Below, one piece after another: positions 1-7,396 of a stretch of 64,000 nucleotides of DNA. Numbering within the stretch: position 1 is the first letter of the stretch; every line of letters starts with the position of its first letter. This DNA comes from Cyanophora paradoxa (Eukaryota > Glaucocystophyceae > Cyanophorales > Cyanophoraceae). The translations under genes were made by a program, and so were the position numbers. The DNA lies in contig QPMI01000059.1 in the NCBI GenBank assembly GCA_004431415.1, forward strand, positions 124,001-188,000, written 5' to 3'. Below the pieces are notes generated by a model. It saw only the letters and a list, made by a program, of their open reading frames with translations. It made no database searches and was not told where the DNA came from.

Positions 1-978
1 TTGAATGGAAATAAATACATGGTCAGCACAAGTAGTTCTTCTGGATATCGGCATCAGTACACCACAGCATTATCAAACATTTTTGCCAGTGGCATGACTG
101 TATTTTCAGTGAGAAAGCACACTGCCACAGGTAACCAATCACATTTTGTAGTTACCAATGATGACACAAGTGACCCTACATACGGGAGATATATCACACT
201 GGGAGCAGTTAATGGAAATTCCCTTGGTATTATCACTTCCACATTAACACAAGTCTCAACAACAAGCTTCTTGAATTCTTGGGGGTTGTTCGACTTTCAA
301 TTAACCCCTACAACACTAACTATGGGGTTGAATGGCGCAGATGTATCTCCCTCAATTACTGGAAGCTTCCTGTGGTCAAACACGCCGACCATAAAAATAA
401 AGGAACTCTCATTCACTTCCTATGTAGGAGAGATAGCCGAAGTTGTAATTTTTAATCGGGCTTTATCTCCAACTGAAAAGAGTTTCATGAGATATTACTT
501 TAAGCTCAAATTTGGGCTTGACTTTCCATACACTTATCCCGAAACATACACTCAGCTCTCAGCAAATCTTTTGGTAGACAAGCTCAGTGTGAACACCAAT
601 GTTTACGCAAGGTCTTTCTATGAGGTGGCCACTGGAACTACAAATAGTCTAAGTAAAATCCCGACATGGAATGAAATCAGGCAACGATTTCTATCTGGGA
701 CTTTCCAGATGAGTATAGGACCCCTCAACGCCAATAGCCGTGGAGAAGCCACTTATATTTTAAATTGGAACCCAGCATTCAACACGAAACCACCTGTCAT
801 TAGTTTAGTAATGGAAGGAACCCCTGTGACAACCCAAGCGCTTGGCTATAAATTTGGATTATCGAATTCAAGTTCTACCTCGTCCACAGTTCATGTTACC
901 TTGCTAACTGATGCGACTGCTACAGCAAATACGACATATACCTTCACAATTCACTGGACAGCATATGGAATTCCGTGA
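1..978 (+). CDS. Fibre-type virion protein with LamG-like and H-type-lectin-like domains (5' end at window edge)
   Basis: The reading frame is open from base 1, so the start probably lies outside the window and the 325 residues seen are partial. Residues about 20-170 resemble a concanavalin/LamG-type beta-sandwich; the stretch GEIAEVVIFNRALS followed by an aromatic-rich helix is typical of LamG domains on phage and PLV fibres. The last 80-90 residues (a PPV motif near 265 and an ending like FTIHWTAYGIP) resemble H-type lectin tips, which bind sugars. The same tip style ends the fibre at 21649-23187. It is followed 39 bp later by another fibre gene on the same strand. The inferred role is host-surface glycan binding by a viral particle. 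The family assignment is by eye only. Confidence 0.6.
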   Translation: MNGNKYMVSTSSSSGYRHQYTTALSNIFASGMTVFSVRKHTATGNQSHFVVTNDDTSDPTYGRYITLGAVNGNSLGIITSTLTQVSTTSFLNSWGLFDFQLTPTTLTMGLNGADVSPSITGSFLWSNTPTIKIKELSFTSYVGEIAEVVIFNRALSPTEKSFMRYYFKLKFGLDFPYTYPETYTQLSANLLVDKLSVNTNVYARSFYEVATGTTNSLSKIPTWNEIRQRFLSGTFQMSIGPLNANSRGEATYILNWNPAFNTKPPVISLVMEGTPVTTQALGYKFGLSNSSSTSSTVHVTLLTDATATANTTYTFTIHWTAYGIP

Positions 979-1017
979 TGAAGCTTTATTTTTCTATCCT
1001 TCTTAATAGAAGAAGTA

Positions 1018-1863
1018 ATGGGCGAATATAATCGAGTCCAATTACCAGTTTACGCATTGGGGAGTCCAGCAATTCATTTTAGACAACATGAAGTGTCTGA
1101 TGAAGTTCGTGGAATGGAATCAACAGAACGGGCAAATTCAGGTAATGCTTTTGACAAGAATAGTATGATTCGTGTAAAAGAACTGAGAGCTGATAAAAAT
1201 TCGGGAGTGGTGAAAACAACTCAACTTCTTGTAACAAATGCGAATTTTCAATCAGCAAATGGACAACCTGATGCGTATGGTGTAGATATCAAAGCATTTG
1301 AATTTGACAATACAAGGGCTGCTGCTGTTATAAGATCAGGAGGAGCAATAATTGGTGGTGGCTGTAGAGTATCGGGAATGCTTGGCTCTTCTGCTGCCTT
1401 TAATGATTTTCCGGACACTTTACCTGAACATGCTGATAATCCCCAAAGAATTCGCATGTTTCTTCCATGCGGGGATTCCCCGTATGCTTTTGGTATCATT
1501 AGAGCTAATGTAAATACGCAAAATGCCACTCAACCCCAAGGTATTGCCGGACCATGGAAATTGGCTAATCAGCTTCTACCAAAGGCAATGTATTCTATGT
1601 GTCGCTCTCAGAATGGAGGATTAGAAGGTTATACTTTCTTTGTTCAAGCAGTAGGCCATGGTGGGCGTGGATGGATCACAAGAAATCCTGCCACACAACC
1701 AAACAGTTTCGATTTTTGGGCATCAGAGGTAGGGGGTTATGATATTTTAATTTTTGGATATCGTAATGATGAAGCAGCATGGGCTGTTGCCAACTGTATA
1801 AATCCTGATTCGCAGGTCTCGAATTTCTACAATGAACCATTTCCGAATGATCCCATTCCGTAA
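1018..1863 (+). CDS. Fibre-like protein with the conserved PLV fibre N-terminal module
   Basis: This 281-residue protein shares its N-terminal 115 or so residues with the proteins at 1883, 23207 and 24300. Shared blocks are an ESTE or ETT segment, N(S/T)xIRxKE(L/I)RxDxNxGxxxTT, VTNAN or SNKNQ, and a RSGGAxIGxG block. The C-terminal half differs from all of them and I recognise no domain in it. The start ATG lies just after an AT-rich AATAGAAGAAGTA leader. The pattern of a constant N-terminus and a variable C-terminus fits a virion-attached base carrying an exchangeable receptor-binding tip. There are no transmembrane segments or introns. Confidence 0.6.
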   Translation: MGEYNRVQLPVYALGSPAIHFRQHEVSDEVRGMESTERANSGNAFDKNSMIRVKELRADKNSGVVKTTQLLVTNANFQSANGQPDAYGVDIKAFEFDNTRAAAVIRSGGAIIGGGCRVSGMLGSSAAFNDFPDTLPEHADNPQRIRMFLPCGDSPYAFGIIRANVNTQNATQPQGIAGPWKLANQLLPKAMYSMCRSQNGGLEGYTFFVQAVGHGGRGWITRNPATQPNSFDFWASEVGGYDILIFGYRNDEAAWAVANCINPDSQVSNFYNEPFPNDPIP

Positions 1864-1882
1864 TTATGTTTCAGTATATTAA

Positions 1883-2728
1883 ATGGCAGCACCAGCACCA
1901 CCAGAGCGCATTTTAACAGCGCAACTATCATTAGCTGCTCCAGCTAACCACGTCTTACAGCATGCTATTATTGATAATATTGATGGTCTCGAATCCACAG
2001 AGATAGCCCCAACTCTGAATACTTTTGGTGACACTCACATGCTAAGACTAAAAGAGTTAAGATGCGACAAAAATAATGGGGTCGTTAAAACTACTAAACT
2101 TCTTGTAACAAATGCGAATTTCAACGCATTTCATGGGGATCCTGATAGTTACAATGATGATAACAAGGTAACCAATTTTGCCTACGAAGCAAGAAGGGGA
2201 GCAATTAAATGTAGGTCAGGAGGTGCCTATATTGGAGATGGTTTAAGGGTTGGTGGAATTATTGGAGCGCCTTTATTAGTAAATGATCAACCCAATCCAG
2301 ATGATGTGAATACAAGAATCAGGACATATGTCCCGGGAATGAATGAGCCTTACATTATCAAAATCAACACAATCATTATCAACCTTCAGACTGCTTTTCT
2401 TGATATTTTAGAGCCTTTGGGAAATCATTATAGATATACTGAGACGTTGCCTGCTGATATTTACTCATTATGTAGACGAACTGATGGAGCAAGACCCCGT
2501 ATTACAGTCCAAGTAGTCCCAGTAGATAATTTCGGTCTTGCTTTTCATTCATTGCCCCTACTTGACACACAAGATGACCAATATATTATAAGAGCCACAC
2601 AACAAGGGACTTACACAGTGATTATGTATGCTGAAAGAAATGATGAAATAGCCAGAGGAAATAGATATGGTCAATATCTAACCACCAATTTATACAATCC
2701 CATTGGTGGAAGTGATCCTTTGCCTTAA
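1883..2728 (+). CDS. Fibre-like protein, paralogue of the gene immediately upstream
   Basis: This 281-residue protein has the same length as its upstream neighbour, and the N-terminal halves are clearly paralogous (HMLRLKELRCDKNNGVVKTT against SMIRVKELRADKNSGVVKTT). The C-terminal halves have diverged, apart from a shared pattern of short motifs such as YSLCRR or YSMCRS and a final ERNDE or YRNDE. The 19-bp gap to the upstream stop, and the same strand, suggest a tandem duplication expressed as part of a late virion block. The role is inferred to be a structural or receptor-binding fibre. The C-terminal domain is unrecognised. Confidence 0.6.
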   Translation: MAAPAPPERILTAQLSLAAPANHVLQHAIIDNIDGLESTEIAPTLNTFGDTHMLRLKELRCDKNNGVVKTTKLLVTNANFNAFHGDPDSYNDDNKVTNFAYEARRGAIKCRSGGAYIGDGLRVGGIIGAPLLVNDQPNPDDVNTRIRTYVPGMNEPYIIKINTIIINLQTAFLDILEPLGNHYRYTETLPADIYSLCRRTDGARPRITVQVVPVDNFGLAFHSLPLLDTQDDQYIIRATQQGTYTVIMYAERNDEIARGNRYGQYLTTNLYNPIGGSDPLP

Positions 2729-2782
2729 ATCGTCAGACATCTGTTACACATTATTGTTTTTTCTTAGCTATTGGTATTCAAA

Positions 2783-3199
2783 ATGCTTGCCAAAGGTTAC
2801 CATGTGATGCTCGATTTCCAATTCAGCCAACCAATTAGCGACCATGTGGGGCTCTCTAAATGGCTCATGAATGTCAGTGAAGACATCATCAAGAAATATG
2901 GAATACAGGTTGTCCACAAACATGCTGAGATTTTTGATGGCACCAAATCACCCCCTGGATTTGCCCAAGTATTATTATTAGATGAAAGCCATTGCTCTGC
3001 TCATTGCTACAGTGATCAAGGCATGTTGGCAATAGATATATTCAGCTGTGGAAAACAGGCAGAAAGGAATACAAGTTTAATTGCTTTTGAGCTGGAGGAG
3101 GAGATAAACAAATATGCTGTTGGATTTGGGGCAGTGATCAAAAAGAGATTACACCATGAGAAGAGGCGTTTCGAGCATCAATTATTGGATGACAATTGA
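2783..3199 (+). CDS. Pyruvoyl-dependent S-adenosylmethionine decarboxylase-like protein (SpeD/SpeH type), copy 1
   Basis: The protein has 138 residues, close to the usual length of bacterial class 1b AdoMetDC. I start it at the ATG at 2783 rather than the upstream TTG. Family features are GYHVMLDF at 5-12, DESH with the E68-S69 self-cleavage pair whose serine would become the pyruvoyl group, H70, and a downstream DIFSCG with the catalytic-type Cys89. AdoMetDC normally makes decarboxylated AdoMet for spermidine synthesis. Relatives in this family have been reported to act on other amino acids, so the substrate is not settled. It lies beside fibre genes and is paralogous to 5911-6348. It is the last gene of the left viral fragment. 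Confidence 0.8.
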   Translation: MLAKGYHVMLDFQFSQPISDHVGLSKWLMNVSEDIIKKYGIQVVHKHAEIFDGTKSPPGFAQVLLLDESHCSAHCYSDQGMLAIDIFSCGKQAERNTSLIAFELEEEINKYAVGFGAVIKKRLHHEKRRFEHQLLDDN

Positions 3200-3273
3200 C
3201 TGGTGCCAAAAAGACGTGATTAATACCCTAAGACCTAAAATAGATGCTGACTACCCTAGTGCCTAAAACGCGC

Positions 3274-3346
3274 ACACATAGGGATATGCCAGATCCAAGC
3301 CAGAGGGCGAAGCCCGAGGGCTTGGATCTGGCATATCCCTATGTGT
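3274..3346. repeat. Perfect 27-bp-arm inverted repeat (possible cruciform)
   Basis: The arms 3274-3300 and 3320-3346 are exact reverse complements. They enclose a 19-nt centre that itself contains a GGGC-GAA-GCCC hairpin. It lies 75 bp beyond the stop of the left AdoMetDC gene, where the AT-rich viral sequence gives way to GC-rich DNA. It could be a strong transcription-termination or processing structure, or a small palindromic mobile element. Confidence 0.85.
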
Positions 3347-3603
3347 CTAGTGGTGCCAGTCGATGGCACTCGAATCGTGACTCGATATCGATGCTGCCGG
3401 TGCCAGTGGTGCCAGCGGCCAGCTGCAGCGGCCAGCCCACTGCCAGGCTGACACTCAACCGGTACTCAGTCACTGGCAGTCACTGCAGCTGGCACTCACT
3501 GCTTCTCAGTGACTAAGTGAGTCACAGTGACAGGCCCCCTGCCAGGCCCCTGGCCCTGAGGCCTAAACCGTAGAGCAGGAAATACTGGACGCTGAAAATG
3601 AGT

Positions 3604-3658
3604 GGAGTCCGAATTTAGTGGACCGAAATCTTGACTTCGTCCACTAATTTCGGGCTCC
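3604..3658. repeat. Imperfect inverted repeat, about 19-bp arms
   Basis: The arms 3604-3622 and 3640-3658 are reverse complements apart from two mismatches, around a 17-nt loop. This resembles the small inverted-repeat elements of the host repeat region at 26.5-29.1 kb. Confidence 0.65.
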
Positions 3659-3815
3659 GCTAATTAACTGATGGGAAGCGGCCTCATACAGTATATACGT
3701 ACCCCTCGAAATTACTGCCCCATACAAGCCTGAATTGTTTTCGCCTAATTAATGTAAGGGAGGCGCCTAGGGCCAAGCCTTATGATCCACTAGCTAAGTT
3801 TTCCGATCTGGTATC

Positions 3816-4476
3816 GCTCGCTGGGGGGTCACCCCCACCAATTGCGCGCAAAAAAAGCCGACCATGTCAATAAGCAGGTCTTACATCTCCCACAATTCTC
3901 AGTGCGAAAATCATAAATTCGCACTGAGCCACACTACATTTTTCAAACATCTAACTCCTCCTTACTGAAACCAATCACGAAACCATTTCATTCTTCATTT
4001 TTCTAATCCCTTACCATTTTCAGTAAGCCCTAAAACCCTCTCTCGATTTCTCAGTAAGGACAGTAAGACCCTTATTTTTACGAAATGTTCCCGATCGTTT
4101 CCAGACTGTTTACAGTTACCCAAATTGAAAAATCAAGGTGACCCCACCGATAGCCTTAATCCGGATGGATCAAATACGAAATCAAGGTGACCCCCACCGA
4201 TAGAGTACGATAATCGACAAAGTACGACGATAGAACACGATTAATCGATTGAGTTCGCAAGTTTATGCTGCCGAAAATGCCCACCTGCACAAACTTGCGA
4301 CTTCAATCGAAATGTACTTCAATCGAAATGTACTTCAATCGAAATGTACTTCAATCGAAATGTACTTCAATCGAAATGTACGAATCGAAATGTACGATTA
4401 GCATATTTACGACAAAGTACGACGATAGACCACGTTAAAATACACTCGCGCCCCGCCCACTATGCAAGATACATGC
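3816..4476 (+). repeat. Left terminal inverted repeat of the PLV (about 661 bp)
   Basis: It reads inward from GCTCGCTGGGGGGTCACCC and matches the reverse complement of 25648-26309. By direct comparison the only difference I found is one missing C in the run at about 4141-4145. It contains an 11-bp perfect hairpin (3898-3928), two copies of a CAAGGTGACCCC(C)ACCGATAG block around 4134 and 4182, a CGCAAGTTT/AAACTTGCG stem (about 4257-4299) and a 16-bp tandem array. The repeat would hold the protein-primed replication origin expected for a PolB of this type. Confidence 0.95.
4300..4396. repeat. Tandem array in left TIR: five 16-bp units plus a variant
   Basis: The unit CTTCAATCGAAATGTA is repeated five times, followed by a shortened CGAATCGAAATGTA unit. 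The same number of units occurs in the right repeat in inverted orientation. It is a candidate binding site for a replication or terminal protein. Confidence 0.9.
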
Positions 4477-4499
4477 AAACTACATGCGAGATACATATA

Positions 4500-4526
4500 T
4501 AAATTGTTTTTCTCTTCCTATAATAA
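4500..4526 (+). promoter_or_regulatory. Candidate TATA-like promoter of the methyltransferase gene
   Basis: An AT-rich leader ends in CCTATAATAA immediately before the ATG. Related TATAATA or TTATAGT boxes stand just upstream of 13218, 15563, 15580, 10920 and 24300. Confidence 0.4.
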
Positions 4527-5336
4527 ATGAAGACTCACTTTTACCATAAATATACCGGCAACAAGTATAATGAAATGGATACGATCTATCCATATATCGA
4601 TTTAGAAGGAATTAATAAAGTTATAGAACCGTTTTGTGGTTCAGGTGCTTGTAGTTTCTATCTTTGGGAAAAGCATAAAGACCGGTTTGATTATTATATG
4701 AATGATAACGACGAAACCCATACCCTTTTTTTGAATACAATGAAAGACCCAGACAATAAAGTTAAACTCTTAGAGAGTCTTAAACAGTTCGAAGCAGTAA
4801 GCAATATAGAAGAGCATAAAGAAGTCTATAAGAAGTTTCTACAACATGATCGTAAAGATGCAATGGATTACTTAGCTCACCATTTCTATCTTCTTAAAAA
4901 CAGCGTTTTAAATGTTAAAACCCTCCGTGATTTCAAAAAACGAAACGTGAAGGTGAGTCCATATACAACTCTTAAAAAGAAGATACCTTACGATGATTTT
5001 ATTAAAGGAGCCAGCCTATCCCATGGGGATTTTCGCGATATTGTAGCCAAATATAGAGATGATGAAGCGGCTTTTATATTTCTCGATCCTCCATACGTAA
5101 ACAGCAATAATGACTTTTACGAAAATGTAGAATTCGATTTAGAAACCTTCTTTTTGGATTTGGAAGACCTATTTAAGACAGCGAAATGCAAGGTTATGAT
5201 GGTTGTAAATGATGCTCTTTTAATGAAACTCCTATTTAAACCCTATATTCGCCATACGTATGGCAAAGTGTATGGTATAACAAAACGAAAAAGGAACCAT
5301 ATCATAATGACTAACTATGAACTTGGTGAAAAATAA
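4527..5336 (+). CDS. D12-class (Dam-like) DNA N6-adenine methyltransferase
   Basis: The protein has 269 residues. The AdoMet-binding motif I is seen as EPFCGSG (F36-G40) and the catalytic motif IV as DPPY at 187-190, in the order motif I then motif IV, as in Dam/D12 enzymes. It would transfer a methyl group to adenine N6 in a short, unknown DNA target. Such genes are frequent in PLVs and large algal viruses, where they protect or mark viral DNA. No restriction partner is visible. It is the first gene inside the left TIR, and the ATG follows a CTATAATAA box directly. The N-terminal start MKTHFYHKYTGNK matches the usual lysine/glycine-rich first segment of the family. Confidence 0.9.
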   Translation: MKTHFYHKYTGNKYNEMDTIYPYIDLEGINKVIEPFCGSGACSFYLWEKHKDRFDYYMNDNDETHTLFLNTMKDPDNKVKLLESLKQFEAVSNIEEHKEVYKKFLQHDRKDAMDYLAHHFYLLKNSVLNVKTLRDFKKRNVKVSPYTTLKKKIPYDDFIKGASLSHGDFRDIVAKYRDDEAAFIFLDPPYVNSNNDFYENVEFDLETFFLDLEDLFKTAKCKVMMVVNDALLMKLLFKPYIRHTYGKVYGITKRKRNHIIMTNYELGEK

Positions 5337-5910
5337 CGATTAAGTCATGTATATATTTCGTATATATGTCCGAACCTCCGTGTGTGTGATCCCGCACAAC
5401 TTTGATTTTTTTGTTTTTTTGTTTTTTTTCTCATATGGCGACATATACATATATATACCGGCGTCACCGACATATTCGGGGTCATCATATCGGGGCGATT
5501 CCGAAAACATATAGCATGCCACAAAGTAGTAATTAATGTTTTTGTTGTGGTATTCGACCAATCACAAGCCACTAGAAAGGGGGAATACCGATTTACTAGA
5601 AAGGTCTAGAAAGGGGGGCTACCGGTTTACTAGAAAGGTCTAGAAAGGGGGGATACCTAAAAACTGACAGCTGTTAACAGGTGTCACATGCAAAAAAACC
5701 CAGAGTTCGAACAAAAACTAAAAACAAACAAAATCAAAAAACCAAAAAAACAAAAAGCCGAAAACCGCCATACAAACCGTCAAACCCCTGTATCTCTTCA
5801 CCAACTCATCGCCATTCAAAAATGAAAATAGCGCCGTGACCGTCTTGATGAGACCAGCACGCACATGTAGATATCATATGGTCATTAAAATATTTGTCAA
5901 ATAATTAATA
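5337..5910. other. Gene-free AT-rich interval with short tandem repeats
   Basis: No convincing gene is present; the overlapping short minus-strand frames at 5340-5572 are low-complexity. The interval holds T-rich and A-rich homopolymers (5402-5430 and 5690-5760) and a repeat array at 5571-5657. The last 60 bp before 5911 are strongly AT-rich and probably contain the promoter of the AdoMetDC gene. Confidence 0.5.
5571..5657. repeat. Tandem repeat of ACTAGAAAGG / TCTAGAAAGGGG units
   Basis: Five ctagaaagg cores occur in two alternating spacings, followed by GGGG(G)xxTACCG(A/G)TTT. The array lies between the methyltransferase and AdoMetDC genes and could be regulatory. Confidence 0.75.
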
Positions 5911-6348
5911 ATGGATTCCCGATACCGCGGCTACCACGTTATGCTCGACTATATAACCGACCCGTTCACCGAGTCCCCGGAGGCATGCGCCGAGTGGATC
6001 ACAGCGAACCTATCGCAATATATAACAGATCGCAATATGCGCATCGTGCACCAGCACACATGCATTTTCGATGGCTCTATTTCCCCTCCCGGTTTCGCGA
6101 TCGGCTTCTTATTAGATGAGTCGCATGCGACAGCTCACTCTTATAGCGACCAGGGGCTATTAGCGATCGATATCTTTACCTGCGGCTCAAATGCCGAAGC
6201 AAAGACGATGGGAATAGCACAGGACATTAACGATCTCATACAAGAAAGGCTGAAAGTGCGAAAGTGGGACTTATCTTCCCTTTTAGATACTCGATGTAGT
6301 CACTCTTTCCTTGGAACTTGTGAATCGGTGTATAAATCAGCACAGTAG
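5911..6348 (+). CDS. Pyruvoyl-dependent S-adenosylmethionine decarboxylase-like protein, copy 2 (inside the complete PLV)
   Basis: The protein has 145 residues. It shares with copy 1 the RGYHVMLDY start, FDGSISPPGFAIGFLLDESH (cleavage pair E70-S71, then H72), the HSYSDQG segment and DIFTCG with Cys91. These are the residues needed for self-processing and for the catalytic cysteine of class 1b AdoMetDC. The tryptophan/proline/glutamate segment common after the cleavage histidine is changed to YSDQG in both copies, so the substrate may differ from the classical one. Its 3' end overlaps the convergent helicase gene by 113 bp, so the last 35 or so residues lie in shared DNA. Polyamine precursor supply during infection is the simplest inferred role. 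Confidence 0.82.
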   Translation: MDSRYRGYHVMLDYITDPFTESPEACAEWITANLSQYITDRNMRIVHQHTCIFDGSISPPGFAIGFLLDESHATAHSYSDQGLLAIDIFTCGSNAEAKTMGIAQDINDLIQERLKVRKWDLSSLLDTRCSHSFLGTCESVYKSAQ

Positions 6349-7396
6349 ACAGATCGCGGTTACGAGTGAGCGCGGTATAGAACCATTCGCGAGTGGTATA
6401 GCGGAACGTAGCCTCACAAATGACAATGCCCGAATCAAGTGTGAGACCTTGCGTTGAATGACCTGTTCCTGCATAAGGGAGAGAAAAATGTTCTAACATC
6501 GCGCACGGAACCTCAAACGTGACACCATCGAAAACGTCCGTTAATGTGACCATTTGCTTTGTGATTTTGGTGATTCGATAGGTGTAATTCGTGTATGCGT
6601 TTATAGACTCGCCCTCAGACCGCGAAATGCGTAGATACTTGCGGCAAACGACTTCCAAACCCTTGTAGAATTTGATGCCATTGACCTCTACGGTTGGGAT
6701 ATTTACTTTGCGTCTATCGTGCATCAGTTTGTTGTAGGCTAAGGTCATTTCGTTTCTGTAAGCGATGCCAAAGTAGCCGTCGGGAATAGCGCTTAGATCA
6801 TTAATTGTCGGCAACCCGTATTTCGAGATAATCTGTGCGGCTTCCAGTCCGTTCTCGAAGAGATCCTCTTTAATCGCCCGAATTAATTCACGGTCTGTCT
6901 CCTTCTTGTGCCGCTTGTTATTGCGTAGACTCAGAACGTTAGGGAACATGCTCTGCACAGCGCGCTTATAGTAGCCCTTGCGATCAGAAACCGAGAGCTC
7001 GTCATTAATTGGTTCGTTCTGATAGGTATCGCCATTAGCCAAATATTTGATATCCGGATAGCGATCGATAAACGACTTGATCTTAGCGAGATCTTTTACG
7101 GAATACGCAAATATCTCGTCGAACATAATGTGGCTGAACTCAGATACGAACGCCCTCTGGTCTTTTTCGCTCATAGCCTCTTCGTAGGTCTGATCATTTG
7201 AGACACGGATCCCGAGAACATTATACAAAGTACGAACGGTAATATTCTCGATTCCGCGGACTTTGAGAGAGTCCCTTAGCTCTGCGCACTGTTTGTTATA
7301 GGGGCAAATAACTAAGCAATTTGACTTTTGAGATGCGAAACAGTTAATACCGAGTGTCGACTTTCCACTTCCGGGCATGTCAGCAAGGACAAGCAT
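6236..7396 (-). CDS. Superfamily 1 helicase, probably the C-terminal part of a PolB-helicase fusion
   Basis: Motif I is ADMPGSGKST (residues 5-14), motif II FDEIFA near 95, a motif III-like NGDTYQN near 127, and motifs V/VI GHSTQGLTLD near 312 and WFYTALTRNRD near 345. This is the order of a Pif1/RecD-like SF1 helicase. The frame stays open upstream of the listed ATG to about 7462 and reads sensibly there (EDEFNPECFNWVAKLHNRM), so the ATG is probably not the true N-terminus. This open extension lies inside the end of the PolB frame, shifted by -1. The helicase would unwind DNA ahead of the viral polymerase. Confidence 0.85.
   Translation of the reverse strand: MLVLADMPGSGKSTLGINCFASQKSNCLVICPYNKQCAELRDSLKVRGIENITVRTLYNVLGIRVSNDQTYEEAMSEKDQRAFVSEFSHIMFDEIFAYSVKDLAKIKSFIDRYPDIKYLANGDTYQNEPINDELSVSDRKGYYKRAVQSMFPNVLSLRNNKRHKKETDRELIRAIKEDLFENGLEAAQIISKYGLPTINDLSAIPDGYFGIAYRNEMTLAYNKLMHDRRKVNIPTVEVNGIKFYKGLEVVCRKYLRISRSEGESINAYTNYTYRITKITKQMVTLTDVFDGVTFEVPCAMLEHFSLPYAGTGHSTQGLTLDSGIVICEATFRYTTREWFYTALTRNRDLSTVLIYTPIHKFQGKSDYIEYLKGKISPTFALSAFLV

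Larger units (their letters stand above)
3200..3815. other. Gene-free spacer between the left viral fragment and the complete PLV
   Basis: No credible gene lies here. The composition becomes GC-rich after about 3270, with many short GTGCCAG/CACTGGC-type repeats between 3345 and 3520. Two strong inverted repeats (3274-3346 and 3604-3658) are listed separately. A segment around 3690-3730 (TACCCCTCGAAATTACTGCCCCATACAAGCC) weakly resembles the TACCGCG-type host repeat at 61611-61834. The short motif CCCTAxxxCCTAAA occurs about three times (around 3223, 3254 and 3551). The stretch reads as host or junction DNA. Confidence 0.5.

Noticed and set aside
3898-3928. CRISPR-like repeat in the TIR (hairpin and spaced repeats)
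   Set aside because: The hairpin is single and the tandem units are contiguous without spacers, so this is not a CRISPR array.
5340-5572. Two overlapping minus-strand frames of about 75 codons after the methyltransferase gene
   Set aside because: They are caused by A/T-rich low-complexity sequence; there is no domain, and they overlap each other in different frames.
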